The notes under the pieces are model-generated. The model was given only the letters and a program-made list of their open reading frames with translations, ran no database searches and was not told the DNA's origin. From Aliiruegeria lutimaris (GTDB lineage Bacteria; Pseudomonadota; Alphaproteobacteria; Rhodobacterales; Rhodobacteraceae), in NCBI RefSeq assembly GCF_900099935.1, contig NZ_FNEK01000016.1, forward strand, positions 1 through 64,000: a stretch of DNA of 64,000 nucleotides, in the 5' to 3' direction. Shown piece by piece: positions 28,200 through 36,760 of the stretch (positions within the stretch are counted from its first letter, which is position 1; the number at the start of each line of letters is the position of its first letter). The position numbers and the translations under genes were made by a program.

Positions 28200-30194
28200 T
28201 TACTGACGGGCCGCGATCAGCACCGGCAGAAGTGGTTCTTCAAGCAGCGCCTCGGCCGCCCGGCGGGTCAGGTGATTGTCGTCGGAGTAGAGCGGAATAC
28301 CGTTGGCGTCGGTCGTCCGGCAGAATTCACCGCAAAAGACACCGCTGAGCGAGATGTGTCTGGTGCCTTCATCGCTGTCTGCGACCCGCGCCAGAAGGGT
28401 CTCGGTGCGCCCCGACCTGGCAAGATGGGCGGCGCGGCTCAAAGGTTCTGGCGTCGGACGCCCGAAGGTGAGCGCACTCCTGGCCATTCGGATCGGCACG
28501 TCCCAGCCAGCCTCGGGCACGGGGCCAAGGATCACCACACGACGGTGGTTCGCCCGAAGCGCCGCGACTGTCTCGCCGAGCGCCTGCTCCACGATTTCCG
28601 CATTTCGCAGCGCGGGAGTGCTCGGAAGGCCGGTGCCGGCGATTTCCTGCAGGTGAACATCGCGGCCGGTCTCTTCGCCAAAACGCGTCCCTTCCACGGA
28701 TAGCGTCCAACGGCCGGAGAGAATGACCAGCGGCATATCCTGCCGTGTTTCCAGAAAGGCCAGGACGGATTGGTTCAGCTCGGTGCAGGCACGGTCCTCG
28801 GGGATTCGGCGCAAACCCGGTACGGGAAGGCAGGCGCTCCTGCCGGCGAACAGTCCGCTCAGCCCCGCGCGCCGCGCCGCCTTTTCCAGCCCGGGCAGGA
28901 TTGCCAGCGCGTGGCTGTCGCCCCATAGCAGGAAATCGGCCTTGCCTTCGGTCTGCGAGGCGCCAATTCGGCAAAGACCTTCGGCGGGAAGGGGTCCGAA
29001 ACAGGCATCGCGTTGCGGCGCCGTGTCCTGTGCGGCGGCGGCGACCGCCTGAACATGACCTGATATTCTCCAGGGTGCGCCATCGCTGAGCGCCAGCGCC
29101 GCGCCAATTCCGGCGGTCATGCAGAGGGAACCTGCCGACAGGGCAAAGACGCTTCTGCGCCCCCTTCCCGCCGTTGGGACATGGCGGAACGGTCGCTCGA
29201 TGAAGCGATAGGAAAAGGCGGCAAGGCCAACCGAGAGTGCCACAGCGCACAAGCCGATAGGCAAGGGCAGTTCCACGGATCCCCGGACGCTGCGCAGCAA
29301 GGCCATCACGGGCCAGTGCCAGAGGTAGAGCGAATAGGAGATCAGCCCGATCCAGACCAACGGGCGGCAGGACAGCATGTTTCGCACATGGGTGCCGTGA
29401 TGCCTGCCGGAAAGAATGATGGCGGCGGTCCCGAACACCGGCGGCAGGGCGGCCAGGCCCGGAAACGCCGTTTCAGTGCCGTAGAAGATTACAGGAAGAA
29501 GGATGCAGCCAAACCCGAGTGCCCCGAGCACATCCGCCTGCCAGCGGGCCATGGCCCCGCGCGCCGGTTGCAGGGCCAGGATTGCGCCGAGCGCGAATTC
29601 CCAGGCGCGAAACGGCAAGAGATAGAAGGCCCACTCGGGGCGGGCTGGCAGCGTAAGGGCGGCCAGAAGAAGCGACGTAGTTGCCAGCAGGAGCAGGCTG
29701 GCGAACACGACGATGCGCTTGAACCTCAGCAGTGCGAGGAGAAGCGACGGGAATAGCAGGTAGAATTGCTCCTCGATGGCGAGGGACCAGCTGTGCAGAA
29801 GCGGTGAAAGTTCGGCTGCCGGGGCGAAATAGTCCTGGTTCGCTGCGAAATGGAAATTCGAGGCGAACAGGACCGTGGCCACGGCCGATTTTCCGAGCGC
29901 GTCCATTTCGGCAGGCAACAGGACGAGGCTTCCGACCGCGAAGGTGGTCAAAATCACCACCGTGAGGGCCGGAAGGATGCGCCTGGCGCGACGCTCGTAG
30001 AAATCGAGCAACGAGAACTGGCCATTGTCGGTCTGGCGCAGGATGATCGAGGTGATCAGGAAGCTCGAGATCACGAAGAAGATGTCGACTCCGACGAAAC
30101 CGCCGTCAAATCCGGGGATGCCGGCGTGAAACAGGACCACCGGGAGGATCGCCAGGGCACGGAGCCCGTCAATGTCGGTGCGGTAACGGATCAC
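28200..30194 (-). CDS. OafA-like acyltransferase with SGNH domain
   Basis: The 664-residue protein has an N-terminal acyltransferase-3 domain of about ten helices, beginning [20 protein letters not shown] with the [17 protein letters not shown] motif. A periplasmic SGNH hydrolase-like domain follows, with [11 protein letters not shown] near residue 420 and the SGNH-type [13 protein letters not shown] near the end. Such proteins O-acetylate surface polysaccharide or peptidoglycan. The GTG at 30194 gives the family N-terminus; a TTG at 30224 keeps the frame. It stands between lipB and the two-component genes. Confidence 0.9.
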   Translation of the reverse strand: MIRYRTDIDGLRALAILPVVLFHAGIPGFDGGFVGVDIFFVISSFLITSIILRQTDNGQFSLLDFYERRARRILPALTVVILTTFAVGSLVLLPAEMDALGKSAVATVLFASNFHFAANQDYFAPAAELSPLLHSWSLAIEEQFYLLFPSLLLALLRFKRIVVFASLLLLATTSLLLAALTLPARPEWAFYLLPFRAWEFALGAILALQPARGAMARWQADVLGALGFGCILLPVIFYGTETAFPGLAALPPVFGTAAIILSGRHHGTHVRNMLSCRPLVWIGLISYSLYLWHWPVMALLRSVRGSVELPLPIGLCAVALSVGLAAFSYRFIERPFRHVPTAGRGRRSVFALSAGSLCMTAGIGAALALSDGAPWRISGHVQAVAAAAQDTAPQRDACFGPLPAEGLCRIGASQTEGKADFLLWGDSHALAILPGLEKAARRAGLSGLFAGRSACLPVPGLRRIPEDRACTELNQSVLAFLETRQDMPLVILSGRWTLSVEGTRFGEETGRDVHLQEIAGTGLPSTPALRNAEIVEQALGETVAALRANHRRVVILGPVPEAGWDVPIRMARSALTFGRPTPEPLSRAAHLARSGRTETLLARVADSDEGTRHISLSGVFCGEFCRTTDANGIPLYSDDNHLTRRAAEALLEEPLLPVLIAARQ

Positions 30195-30383
30195 CGATCC
30201 ACATGCCTTGGGTGGGGCCGGCAAGGGCCGGCGATTCTTGCATTTGCCCAGTTGGACAGCTCACCGTGGTTTTGCGCCGATAGTGGTTACTACCGGGTTA
30301 AGTTTGTTGGGCGCTGCCCCAGGGGAGTCCAACTCCGCGTGGAAGCGCAGGAATGAACATCTCCGAAAGGCAATACGTTCGGC

Positions 30384-31067
30384 CTATTCCTCGTAGGAAT
30401 AGCCCACGCCATAGACGGATCGGATCGGATCCCAATCGCCACTCACCGCCTTGATCTTGTGACGGATATTCTTGATGTGGCTGTCGATCGTGCGGTCGAT
30501 GATGGCCGCGTTCTCGGGAAAGGCGAAATCGAGCAGCTGCGAGCGCGAATAGACCCGACCAGGCCGACGGTGCAGCACCTGCAGCAGCTGGAACTCCCGA
30601 CGGGTCAGGTCTAGCGGTTCGTCGCCGACAGTCGCTCGCCAGGAGTTCTCGTCCAGTACGATGCCATGAGGATTGGCCTGTTCGCGGGCATCCCGCGGCG
30701 CCGATCGCCGGAGGATCGCCCGCACGCGGGCAACCAGCTCGCGCGGTGAAAAGGGTTTGCACATGTAGTCGTCCGCGCCCAGTTCCAGCCCCAGGAGCCG
30801 GTCGATTTCCTCGACCTTTGCCGTTTCCATGATGATCGGAACATCGCTTTTCGCCCGCACCTCGCGGCAGATCGTCAGCCCGTCCTTTCCGGGCAGCATC
30901 AGGTCCAGAATGACGAGGTCGGGCGCTGTTTCCAAGATCGTCTCGGTCGCGTGGGTGCCCGCGTTCAGGATCGTGGCGCGATAACCGGCCTGTTCGAGAT
31001 ACTGGCGCAGAATGTCGGAGAGGGCGGGCTCGTCCTCGACAACGAGAATGTGGCTAGGCGTGTTCAT
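30384..31067 (-). CDS. OmpR-family response regulator, BaeR-like
   Basis: The 227-residue regulator has a REC domain with phospho-acceptor Asp in DLVILDLMLPGKDGL (about residue 54), acidic pocket VVEDEPALSD and Lys in MCKPFSPREL. The winged-helix output domain (LDLTRREFQLLQVL, IDRTIDSHIKNIRHKI) is of OmpR/PhoB type. BaeR-like spacing such as EIDRLLGLELGADDYMCKPF is seen. Its ATG lies inside the kinase gene, overlapping by 14 bp, so the two are translationally coupled. Confidence 0.9.
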   Translation of the reverse strand: MNTPSHILVVEDEPALSDILRQYLEQAGYRATILNAGTHATETILETAPDLVILDLMLPGKDGLTICREVRAKSDVPIIMETAKVEEIDRLLGLELGADDYMCKPFSPRELVARVRAILRRSAPRDAREQANPHGIVLDENSWRATVGDEPLDLTRREFQLLQVLHRRPGRVYSRSQLLDFAFPENAAIIDRTIDSHIKNIRHKIKAVSGDWDPIRSVYGVGYSYEE

Positions 31068-32487
31068 GTGCGGGTCCTTGTTTGGGGAGCGCTATCCTGA
31101 TCCGCAGCCCGCCGAGCGGCGAGACGTCCGCCGTGATCGTGCCGTTATGCGCGGTGACGATGGCCGAGCAGATGGACAGGCCAAGACCCGAACCGCCAAG
31201 CCTTCGGCTGCGGGAGGCTTCCGCGCGATAGAAGCGCTTGAAGAGAAAATCCATCGCGTCCTCGGGGGGCGCGGGCGAGGTGTCGTCGACAATGGCGATC
31301 ACCTCCTCCCCTTGCTGATAGGCGGTGAGCCGTATTGTTCCGGGAACAGAGGTGTAACGCATCGTGTTCTCGATCAGGTTGTCCATGACCTGCTCCATGC
31401 GATCGGGATCGCAGAAGAGGTCGAGCCCCTCTTCGATGTCGCGTTCCACCGCCAGACCGGTCTCGTTGAGGCGCATTTCGGCGTGATCCAGCCGGAGGTT
31501 GAGCAAATCGCTGAAATCGGTGAGGCGGGTGGCGACGGCAGTACGGCCTTCGCGCGAAAGGGACAGCGTCTTCAGATCCGCCACCAGCCGGGACAGCCGC
31601 ATGACCGCATCATGCATCTCGTCCAGGGTGGGCGTGTCGGCCTTGCGAATGCCATCCTGCATCGCCTCGATCTCGGCCCTGAGCACCGCGAGCGGGGTCT
31701 GCAATTCGTGAGACGTGTCGGAAATCCACTGCTTTTCGGCATCCCGGGCGTCTTGCAGGCTTTGCGCGAGGACGTTGGTATGTTCGATCAACTGGCCCAA
31801 CTCGTCCTTGCGGTCACTGGGAATGCGGTGGTGAAATTCGCCCTGCGTCAGGGTTCGTGCCCCCCTTTCGAGCGCCTTTATCGGCTTCAGAAGGTGGCGT
31901 GCGAGCAGACTCGCGGCCAATGCCGAGACACCCATGGCAAAAAGCGAGGCGAGCAGGAGATTCTTGGTCTGCCCCTTCAGGAAGAAGAGATCGGTCTTGC
32001 TGCGCCCGCCGCGCGGGGCCGTCAGACCGACATAGCCGAGCGTTCCGCTGCCGTCCGCGGCCGGGATCTCGCGGCGTTCCGAAAGGTTGCCGGGGGCTCG
32101 CGGCGGAATGAGCAAGGTGCCATCCCGCGCCATCAGGAACATGCGCGCGTCGAGTCGCATCGGGCTTGCATCATGCGGTGGCGGGGGGGGCTTCCTGCTC
32201 AGTCTTGGCGGCCTCGGCTCGGGCATGAGATTGGTCATGAGAAAATCGGCCCATGCTTCGGGACTTGCCGCCAGTTCCGGCCATCCCGGATGGGTGGGGT
32301 CGTGCTGCCGGGACAAATTCTCGACCAGATTGTCCAGCTGTTGCAATTCGCCTTGCAGCAGGTAGCGCGAGAACCCGTCCCGCATGGAATAGGAAACCAG
32401 CCCGGCAAGCGTCGCCACGACCAGAACGGCGGTCAGAGCGAAGGCGGCGAAGAACTGCAGGGCGAGGGAGCGGCGAAACAGATTCAT
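31054..32487 (-). CDS. sensor histidine kinase, BaeS-like
   Basis: The 477-residue membrane kinase has two transmembrane helices (about residues 10-30 and 160-180) bracketing a periplasmic sensor region with a Pro-rich patch (RPPRLSRKPPPPP). HAMP (LARHLLKPIKALERGARTLT), HisKA with SDTSHELQTPLAVLRAEIEA and HATPase (LIENTMRYT, GGSGLGLSIC) follow. BaeS homologues respond to envelope stress. The ATG at 32487 starts MNLFRRSLALQF; the longer open frame to 32613 is not supported. It precedes and overlaps the regulator gene. Confidence 0.9.
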   Translation of the reverse strand: MNLFRRSLALQFFAAFALTAVLVVATLAGLVSYSMRDGFSRYLLQGELQQLDNLVENLSRQHDPTHPGWPELAASPEAWADFLMTNLMPEPRPPRLSRKPPPPPHDASPMRLDARMFLMARDGTLLIPPRAPGNLSERREIPAADGSGTLGYVGLTAPRGGRSKTDLFFLKGQTKNLLLASLFAMGVSALAASLLARHLLKPIKALERGARTLTQGEFHHRIPSDRKDELGQLIEHTNVLAQSLQDARDAEKQWISDTSHELQTPLAVLRAEIEAMQDGIRKADTPTLDEMHDAVMRLSRLVADLKTLSLSREGRTAVATRLTDFSDLLNLRLDHAEMRLNETGLAVERDIEEGLDLFCDPDRMEQVMDNLIENTMRYTSVPGTIRLTAYQQGEEVIAIVDDTSPAPPEDAMDFLFKRFYRAEASRSRRLGGSGLGLSICSAIVTAHNGTITADVSPLGGLRIRIALPKQGPAHEHA

Positions 32488-32510
32488 GCTGCCCACTCTA
32501 TCGAGCAATT

Positions 32511-32525
32511 TGCAGGGAAAATGAA
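32511..32525 (-). promoter_or_regulatory. TTCATTTTCCCTGCA motif before kinase gene
   Basis: Read on the minus strand this is TTCATTTTCCCTGCA, ending 24 bp before the kinase ATG. It matches 13 of 15 bases of the motif before the divergent secreted-protein gene, in the same orientation relative to its own gene. It is a candidate autoregulatory site for the BaeR-like regulator. Confidence 0.45.
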
Positions 32526-32670
32526 GTTCGCGGCAATCGGCGGAGCGATTTGGCACAGGCGAAATGTTATTCGCCCTGCATCCGGGACCGCCGACCGGTT
32601 GTCGAGCATCCACAGCATCGGCAGTGATCGAACATGGCCTTCGGCGGTCAGACGCGAAAAAAACGGCAGC

Positions 32671-32696
32671 TTCACTTTTCCTTCATTCTACCTGCA
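32671..32696 (+). promoter_or_regulatory. tandem 11-bp motif before secreted-protein gene
   Basis: TTCACTTTTCC and TTCATTCTACC are adjacent 11-base units sharing the TTCA start, the usual tandem layout of OmpR/PhoB-family sites. The second unit runs into TTCATTCTACCTGCA (32682-32696), shared with the kinase promoter. It lies 58 bp before the ATG at 32755. Confidence 0.45.
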
Positions 32697-32754
32697 CGGA
32701 GCGCGGTCAGAAGCGGGCCTGTCGAGATATCCGAACCAGCAGGAAAGTTTCATC

Positions 32755-33054
32755 ATGCACCGTCTCCCCAGAGCTGCCCGCCAGCTTATCTTGTCGCGCC
32801 TCATTGCCATTGCCGTCACCGTGGCGATGGCCGGGCTTCTCATCGGCATTGCTCAGGCCCAGCAATCCCGGCAGGGCCGCCCGGACGGGGCGCCGCCCGA
32901 AGCGCTGTCGGCCTGCAGCGGCAAGTCGACCGGCGATGCCTGCCAGATGACCATTCGCGGCAAGGGTGACAGCGCTTCTGGCCAATGCATCGACACGCCA
33001 GACAACAATGTCGCCTGCCTGCCGGAAGGCGCGCCGCAACCGCCCAAATCCTGA
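32755..33054 (+). CDS. small secreted Cys-rich protein
   Basis: The 99-residue protein has a signal peptide (LIAIAVTVAMAGLLIGIAQA, about residues 16-35). The mature part has four cysteines, C54, C63, C78 and C88, within SACSGKSTGDACQMTIRG and SGQCIDTPDNNVACLPE, consistent with two periplasmic disulfides. It is transcribed divergently from the BaeSR-like pair and shares a promoter motif with it, so it is probably a regulon member. The family was not recognised. Confidence 0.75.
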   Translation: MHRLPRAARQLILSRLIAIAVTVAMAGLLIGIAQAQQSRQGRPDGAPPEALSACSGKSTGDACQMTIRGKGDSASGQCIDTPDNNVACLPEGAPQPPKS

Positions 33055-33095
33055 CTCGTCCCGCTGTGAGCAGGTCTGCCGGAAACGGCAGCACT

Positions 33096-33132
33096 GCCGG
33101 CCTGCTGTCTTCCCCGGCAGGCCGGCTTTTTT
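33096..33132 (+). terminator. rho-independent terminator after secreted-protein gene
   Basis: GCCGGCCTGC (33096-33105) pairs perfectly with GCAGGCCGGC (33117-33126) around an 11-base loop and is followed by T6 (33127-33132). It lies 42 bp after the stop codon at 33054 and isolates this gene from the UbiA operon. Confidence 0.9.
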
Positions 33133-33266
33133 GTGCCTTCGGCCAAGGGTATCCTGCCAGCGGATCGCGGTAGCGGGGCTTCGGCGCAACAGGTGAAAAG
33201 CTTGGCAATTGAGGGGATACATGCCGACTCCCTCTTTGCTACACTTCGTCGCAAAAAAAGAGCAGT

Positions 33267-34715
33267 GTGAGAAAAATTTTGACAGATCATGAGATTAGCT
33301 CGGGGGTTCTGGCTGTCGACCTCGATGGTACCTTGCTGCGCTCGGATATGTTGTTCGAATGCTTCTGGTCCGGGCTCGGGCAGGATCTGCGCGGAACGCT
33401 GAAGGCGGTCCGCCAGCTTTCGTATGGAAAGGCACAGCTGAAGCAGGCGCTTTCAGATGTGGCCTCGGTCGATATTTCTACGCTGCCCTATGACGCGGAT
33501 GTCATCGCCTATATCGAGGCATGGCGTGCCAAGGGAGGGCGGACGGCCCTGGTGACGGCGTCGACCCAACCCATCGCGGAGGAGATCGCCGCGCATCTGG
33601 GCATCTTCGACGAGGTGCACGGAACGGACCGCACAACCAATCTGAAAGGCCCGGAAAAGGCGCGTTTCCTTGTCGAGCGCTTTGGCGAAGGCGGCTTTGC
33701 CTATATGGGCGACGCGGAGGCGGATCTTCCTGTCTGGGAAAAGGCGGCCAAGGCGATCACCGTGAACGCGCCGCGACAGCTCCGGGAGGCGGCGGCATCG
33801 CTGGGCGTGGAAGCCGAGCATGTCGGTGCCGAGAAAGTGCCCGCGCGGACCTATCTCAAGGCGCTTCGCCCGCATCAGTGGATGAAGAACCTGCTGATTT
33901 TTCTGCCCATGCTGGCGGCGCATAACTTCACCGCCCTGAGCGTTCTGCAAAGCGTGCTGGCCTTCGTGGCTTTTTCGGCGGTGGCCTCCTCGGTCTATGT
34001 ACTCAACGACCTGCTGGACCTTTCGGTGGACCGGGCGCACCCGCGCAAGAAAGCCCGCCCCTTCGCCGCCGGTGCGATCCCGATCCAACATGGAACCTGG
34101 CTGGCAGCGGGATTGCTCGGCCTGGGCGTCGTGATTTCCCTTCTGCTCGGGCGCTCTTTCCTGTTTTTCATGCTGGTCTATTTCGCGACCACCACGGCCT
34201 ATTCGATGACGCTCAAGCGCCGGGTCGTGATCGACATCTGCACACTCGCGATCCTCTACACGCTGCGCATCGTCGCGGGCGGGGCGGCCACGGCGATCCC
34301 GCTCTCGGTCTGGCTGCTGGCCTTCTCGATTTTCTTCTTCCTGTCGCTCGCGGCGGTGAAAAGGCAGGCGGAACTGGTGGACAATGAAAAGCGCGGCAAG
34401 CTCAACGTCTCCGGGCGCGGATACCAGACCGAGGATCTGCCGGTCATTTCGATGATGGCGATCAGTTCCGGCTACGTGGCCGTGCTTGTGCTGGCGCTCT
34501 ACGTCAACTCCGCCTCGGTGACCCAGCTCTACTCACTTCCTGGCACGCTCTGGGGCGTCTGCCTTGTGCTGCTCTACTGGATCAGCCGCATCGTGATGCT
34601 GACCCATCGCGGTCACATGCATGATGACCCGGTCGTCTTTGCCGTACGGGACAAGAACAGTCGCATCGCCTTCCTGGTGATCCTAGGCTTCGCGGTCGGG
34701 GGGGCAGTGTTGTGA
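33267..34715 (+). CDS. HAD-UbiA fusion: polyprenyl-phosphate transferase-like membrane protein
   Basis: The 482-residue fusion has an N-terminal HAD phosphatase-like domain (AVDLDGTLLRSD with D18/D20, ALVTASTQPIAEEI, YMGDAEADLPVW). A UbiA-type prenyltransferase of about nine helices follows, with NDLLDLSVDRAHPRKKARPF as the first polyprenyl-diphosphate motif. NDXXDXXXDRXHPXKXXRP is typical of decaprenyl-phosphate phosphoribosyltransferase relatives, which make lipid-linked pentose donors. The fused HAD domain could then remove the phosphate. The start is GTG at 33267. It heads a five-gene operon. Confidence 0.88.
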   Translation: MRKILTDHEISSGVLAVDLDGTLLRSDMLFECFWSGLGQDLRGTLKAVRQLSYGKAQLKQALSDVASVDISTLPYDADVIAYIEAWRAKGGRTALVTASTQPIAEEIAAHLGIFDEVHGTDRTTNLKGPEKARFLVERFGEGGFAYMGDAEADLPVWEKAAKAITVNAPRQLREAAASLGVEAEHVGAEKVPARTYLKALRPHQWMKNLLIFLPMLAAHNFTALSVLQSVLAFVAFSAVASSVYVLNDLLDLSVDRAHPRKKARPFAAGAIPIQHGTWLAAGLLGLGVVISLLLGRSFLFFMLVYFATTTAYSMTLKRRVVIDICTLAILYTLRIVAGGAATAIPLSVWLLAFSIFFFLSLAAVKRQAELVDNEKRGKLNVSGRGYQTEDLPVISMMAISSGYVAVLVLALYVNSASVTQLYSLPGTLWGVCLVLLYWISRIVMLTHRGHMHDDPVVFAVRDKNSRIAFLVILGFAVGGAVL

Positions 34716-35131
34716 CAACGGCGCGGCTTGTGATCCTCTATGCCTTCTTTGCCGTGATCGCGACGCTGGCCAACCTCGGCGTGCAACGGGTCGTGCTGCT
34801 CGGCGGCAAAGGTGGCCTGTGGCTGATGGCGGCCATTGCGACCGGAACGCTGGCCGGACTGGTGATCAAGTACATCCTCGACAAGCGCTGGATCTTTTTC
34901 GACCAAAGCACCGGAGTCGCCGTGCACGGACGCAAGTTCAGCCTCTATACCGCGATGGGTCTTGTCACGACGGCCATTTTCTGGGGCGCAGAGGCGACGG
35001 CCTGGGCGATCTGGCAGACGGATCTGGCGCGCGAGATCGGCGCGGTGCTGGGCCTGAGCGTCGGATATGTCGTGAAGTTCAAACTCGACCGGAAATTCGT
35101 CTTTCCGGACGCTCGGATGAAGCCAGCTTGA
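34712..35131 (+). CDS. GtrA family membrane protein
   Basis: The 139-residue protein has four transmembrane helices (LVILYAFFAVIATLANLGVQ, LMAAIATGTLAGLVIKYILD, MGLVTTAIFWGAEATAWAIW, IGAVLGLSVGYVVKFKLDRK) and the GtrA hallmark KYILDKRWIFF. GtrA-like proteins are thought to flip or help transfer polyprenyl-linked sugars. The GTG start at 34712 overlaps the stop of the UbiA gene (GTTGTGA), so translation is coupled. It supports a lipid-linked glycan pathway. Confidence 0.88.
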   Translation: MTTARLVILYAFFAVIATLANLGVQRVVLLGGKGGLWLMAAIATGTLAGLVIKYILDKRWIFFDQSTGVAVHGRKFSLYTAMGLVTTAIFWGAEATAWAIWQTDLAREIGAVLGLSVGYVVKFKLDRKFVFPDARMKPA

Positions 35132-35234
35132 GGGACGCAAGAGACGTGAAAAGACGTGAGAGATATACCCTGTTCAGCCGCCAAATGCCGTCGGAGATTC
35201 GAAACCGGAAAGGGCGCGATGCCATGGTGACGTC

Positions 35235-36545
35235 TTGACGGACTGGTCGCGCACGATCTTTTTCACATCGGTTTCCGTCACGGTGATCGCGGGGTCCTTC
35301 CTTTATGGCGTCTATGGCTACCGCAATGCCTGGCCGCCCGTTCCGGCGGTCATCAAGCTGCACAACACGGTCCGGGAGGTGATTTCCCCGAGCGACAGCA
35401 TCCTGGAGACTACGACCGCGCCTCTGCCGGAGCCGGTTGCGACCCTGCTGCCCGATGCGCTGGAGCCCGGGCTTGTCGCCATGGCCGCGGGTCTGGACGA
35501 GCGCATCGCCGAGGTGCGGGTGATCGATCGCGCGGGCAATCTGATCCACACATACGCGACCAACTGGACCGAGATCTGGCCCGACGGGGAGGGCGATTTC
35601 CCGCGCCGGCCCGTGCAGGACATGTATCTGCATGGCGTCGGTTTCCTGCCGGACGGATCGCTGGTGGCAAATTTCGACCACCAGAGCACCTTTCGCATGG
35701 ATGTCTGCGGCGAGATCCTGTGGAAACTGGAAAATCTTGGCCACCATTCCATCCATATCGACAAGGACAGCACGATCTGGGTTCCCGCCGAAATCCGCCC
35801 CTCGGAAGCGCCCATGCCCTATCCGCTGCACCAGCCGCAGGTGCTGAACTGGACGCTTGAGAAGATTAGCCCGGACGGCGAGATCCTGAAAACCGTCCCG
35901 ATCCTGGAGCTGTTGATGAAGGCCGGTTACGAGGGCCTGCTCTTCATGTCGGACCTCAACAACCTGGCCTTGCCCGTGACGGGCGACACCCTGCATCTGA
36001 ACGATGTCGAGGTCTTCCCGGAAGGCATGGATTCCACCCTGTTCGCGCCCGGCGACGTGATGCTCTCGCTGAGAAACATCCATACGATCATCGTTTTCGA
36101 TGCCGACCTGGAACGCGTCAAGTTCGTCAGCTCCGGCCGTGTCATGCGGCACCACGATCCGGATTTCGCAGGCGGAAACCGGATCTCGATCTTCGACAAC
36201 AGGAGTTTCACCAAGTCGGACGGGCTGGAGACGGCCGCCAGCCGGATCGTCGAGATCGACGCTGCAACCGGGGAGCTCTCCGTCCTGATTGACGGTGCCG
36301 ATCCGGAGGTAGGCTTCTATACCGAGATCATGGGGATGCATCAGCGTCTGCCGGGCGGAAATATCCTCGTCACATCGGCTGGCGAAGGACGGGTTCTGGA
36401 ATATACCGCTGATGGAAAACTGGCGTGGCGGTTCCAGAACCAGACCGAAGGCGGCGACGTCTGGCGGGCATTCTGGGCCGAGGTGCTGCCGCCGCAACTG
36501 GACAAGACATTCTTTGAAGAGGCGAAATCGAGATGCGGAAACTAA
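35235..36545 (+). CDS. arylsulfotransferase-like beta-propeller protein
   Basis: The 436-residue protein is membrane-anchored by an N-terminal helix (TIFFTSVSVTVIAGSFLYGV). A periplasmic six-bladed propeller of the Arylsulfotransferase family follows: YLHGVGFLPDGSLVANFDHQ, GHHSIHIDKDSTIWVPAE and MGMHQRLPGGNILVTSAGEG. Family enzymes transfer sulfate from phenolic sulfate esters without PAPS via a catalytic His; several candidate His are kept. The start is probably TTG at 35235, since no other start keeps the helix. Position in the operon suggests sulfation of an exported lipid-linked glycan. Confidence 0.75.
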   Translation: MTDWSRTIFFTSVSVTVIAGSFLYGVYGYRNAWPPVPAVIKLHNTVREVISPSDSILETTTAPLPEPVATLLPDALEPGLVAMAAGLDERIAEVRVIDRAGNLIHTYATNWTEIWPDGEGDFPRRPVQDMYLHGVGFLPDGSLVANFDHQSTFRMDVCGEILWKLENLGHHSIHIDKDSTIWVPAEIRPSEAPMPYPLHQPQVLNWTLEKISPDGEILKTVPILELLMKAGYEGLLFMSDLNNLALPVTGDTLHLNDVEVFPEGMDSTLFAPGDVMLSLRNIHTIIVFDADLERVKFVSSGRVMRHHDPDFAGGNRISIFDNRSFTKSDGLETAASRIVEIDAATGELSVLIDGADPEVGFYTEIMGMHQRLPGGNILVTSAGEGRVLEYTADGKLAWRFQNQTEGGDVWRAFWAEVLPPQLDKTFFEEAKSRCGN

Positions 36546-36760
36546 GCAAGCTGGCCGCCATGCTCTGTGCGGCCCTGTTGATCTCGGCCAATCCGGCGCT
36601 GGCCTATATCGGCCCGGGGGCCGGGCTTGGCGCCATCGTCATCACCGGGGCGCTGATCGTGGGCGTCGTGCTGCTGGTCGTCGGCTTTCTCTGGTATCCG
36701 CTCAAGCGTATGCTGAAGGGTAAAAAGCAGGCTGACCAAGGGGCTGGCGCCGAGAAATGA
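36533..36760 (+). CDS. 75-residue membrane protein
   Basis: The small protein has a signal peptide (LAAMLCAALLISANPALAYI), a conserved-looking YIGPGAGLGAIVITGALIV, one strong helix to about residue 56 and a short basic tail. It overlaps the arylsulfotransferase-like gene by 13 bp and the next gene by 4 bp (ATGA), so it is translated within the operon. Its place suggests an accessory subunit; the function is unknown. Confidence 0.7.
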   Translation: MRKLSKLAAMLCAALLISANPALAYIGPGAGLGAIVITGALIVGVVLLVVGFLWYPLKRMLKGKKQADQGAGAEK

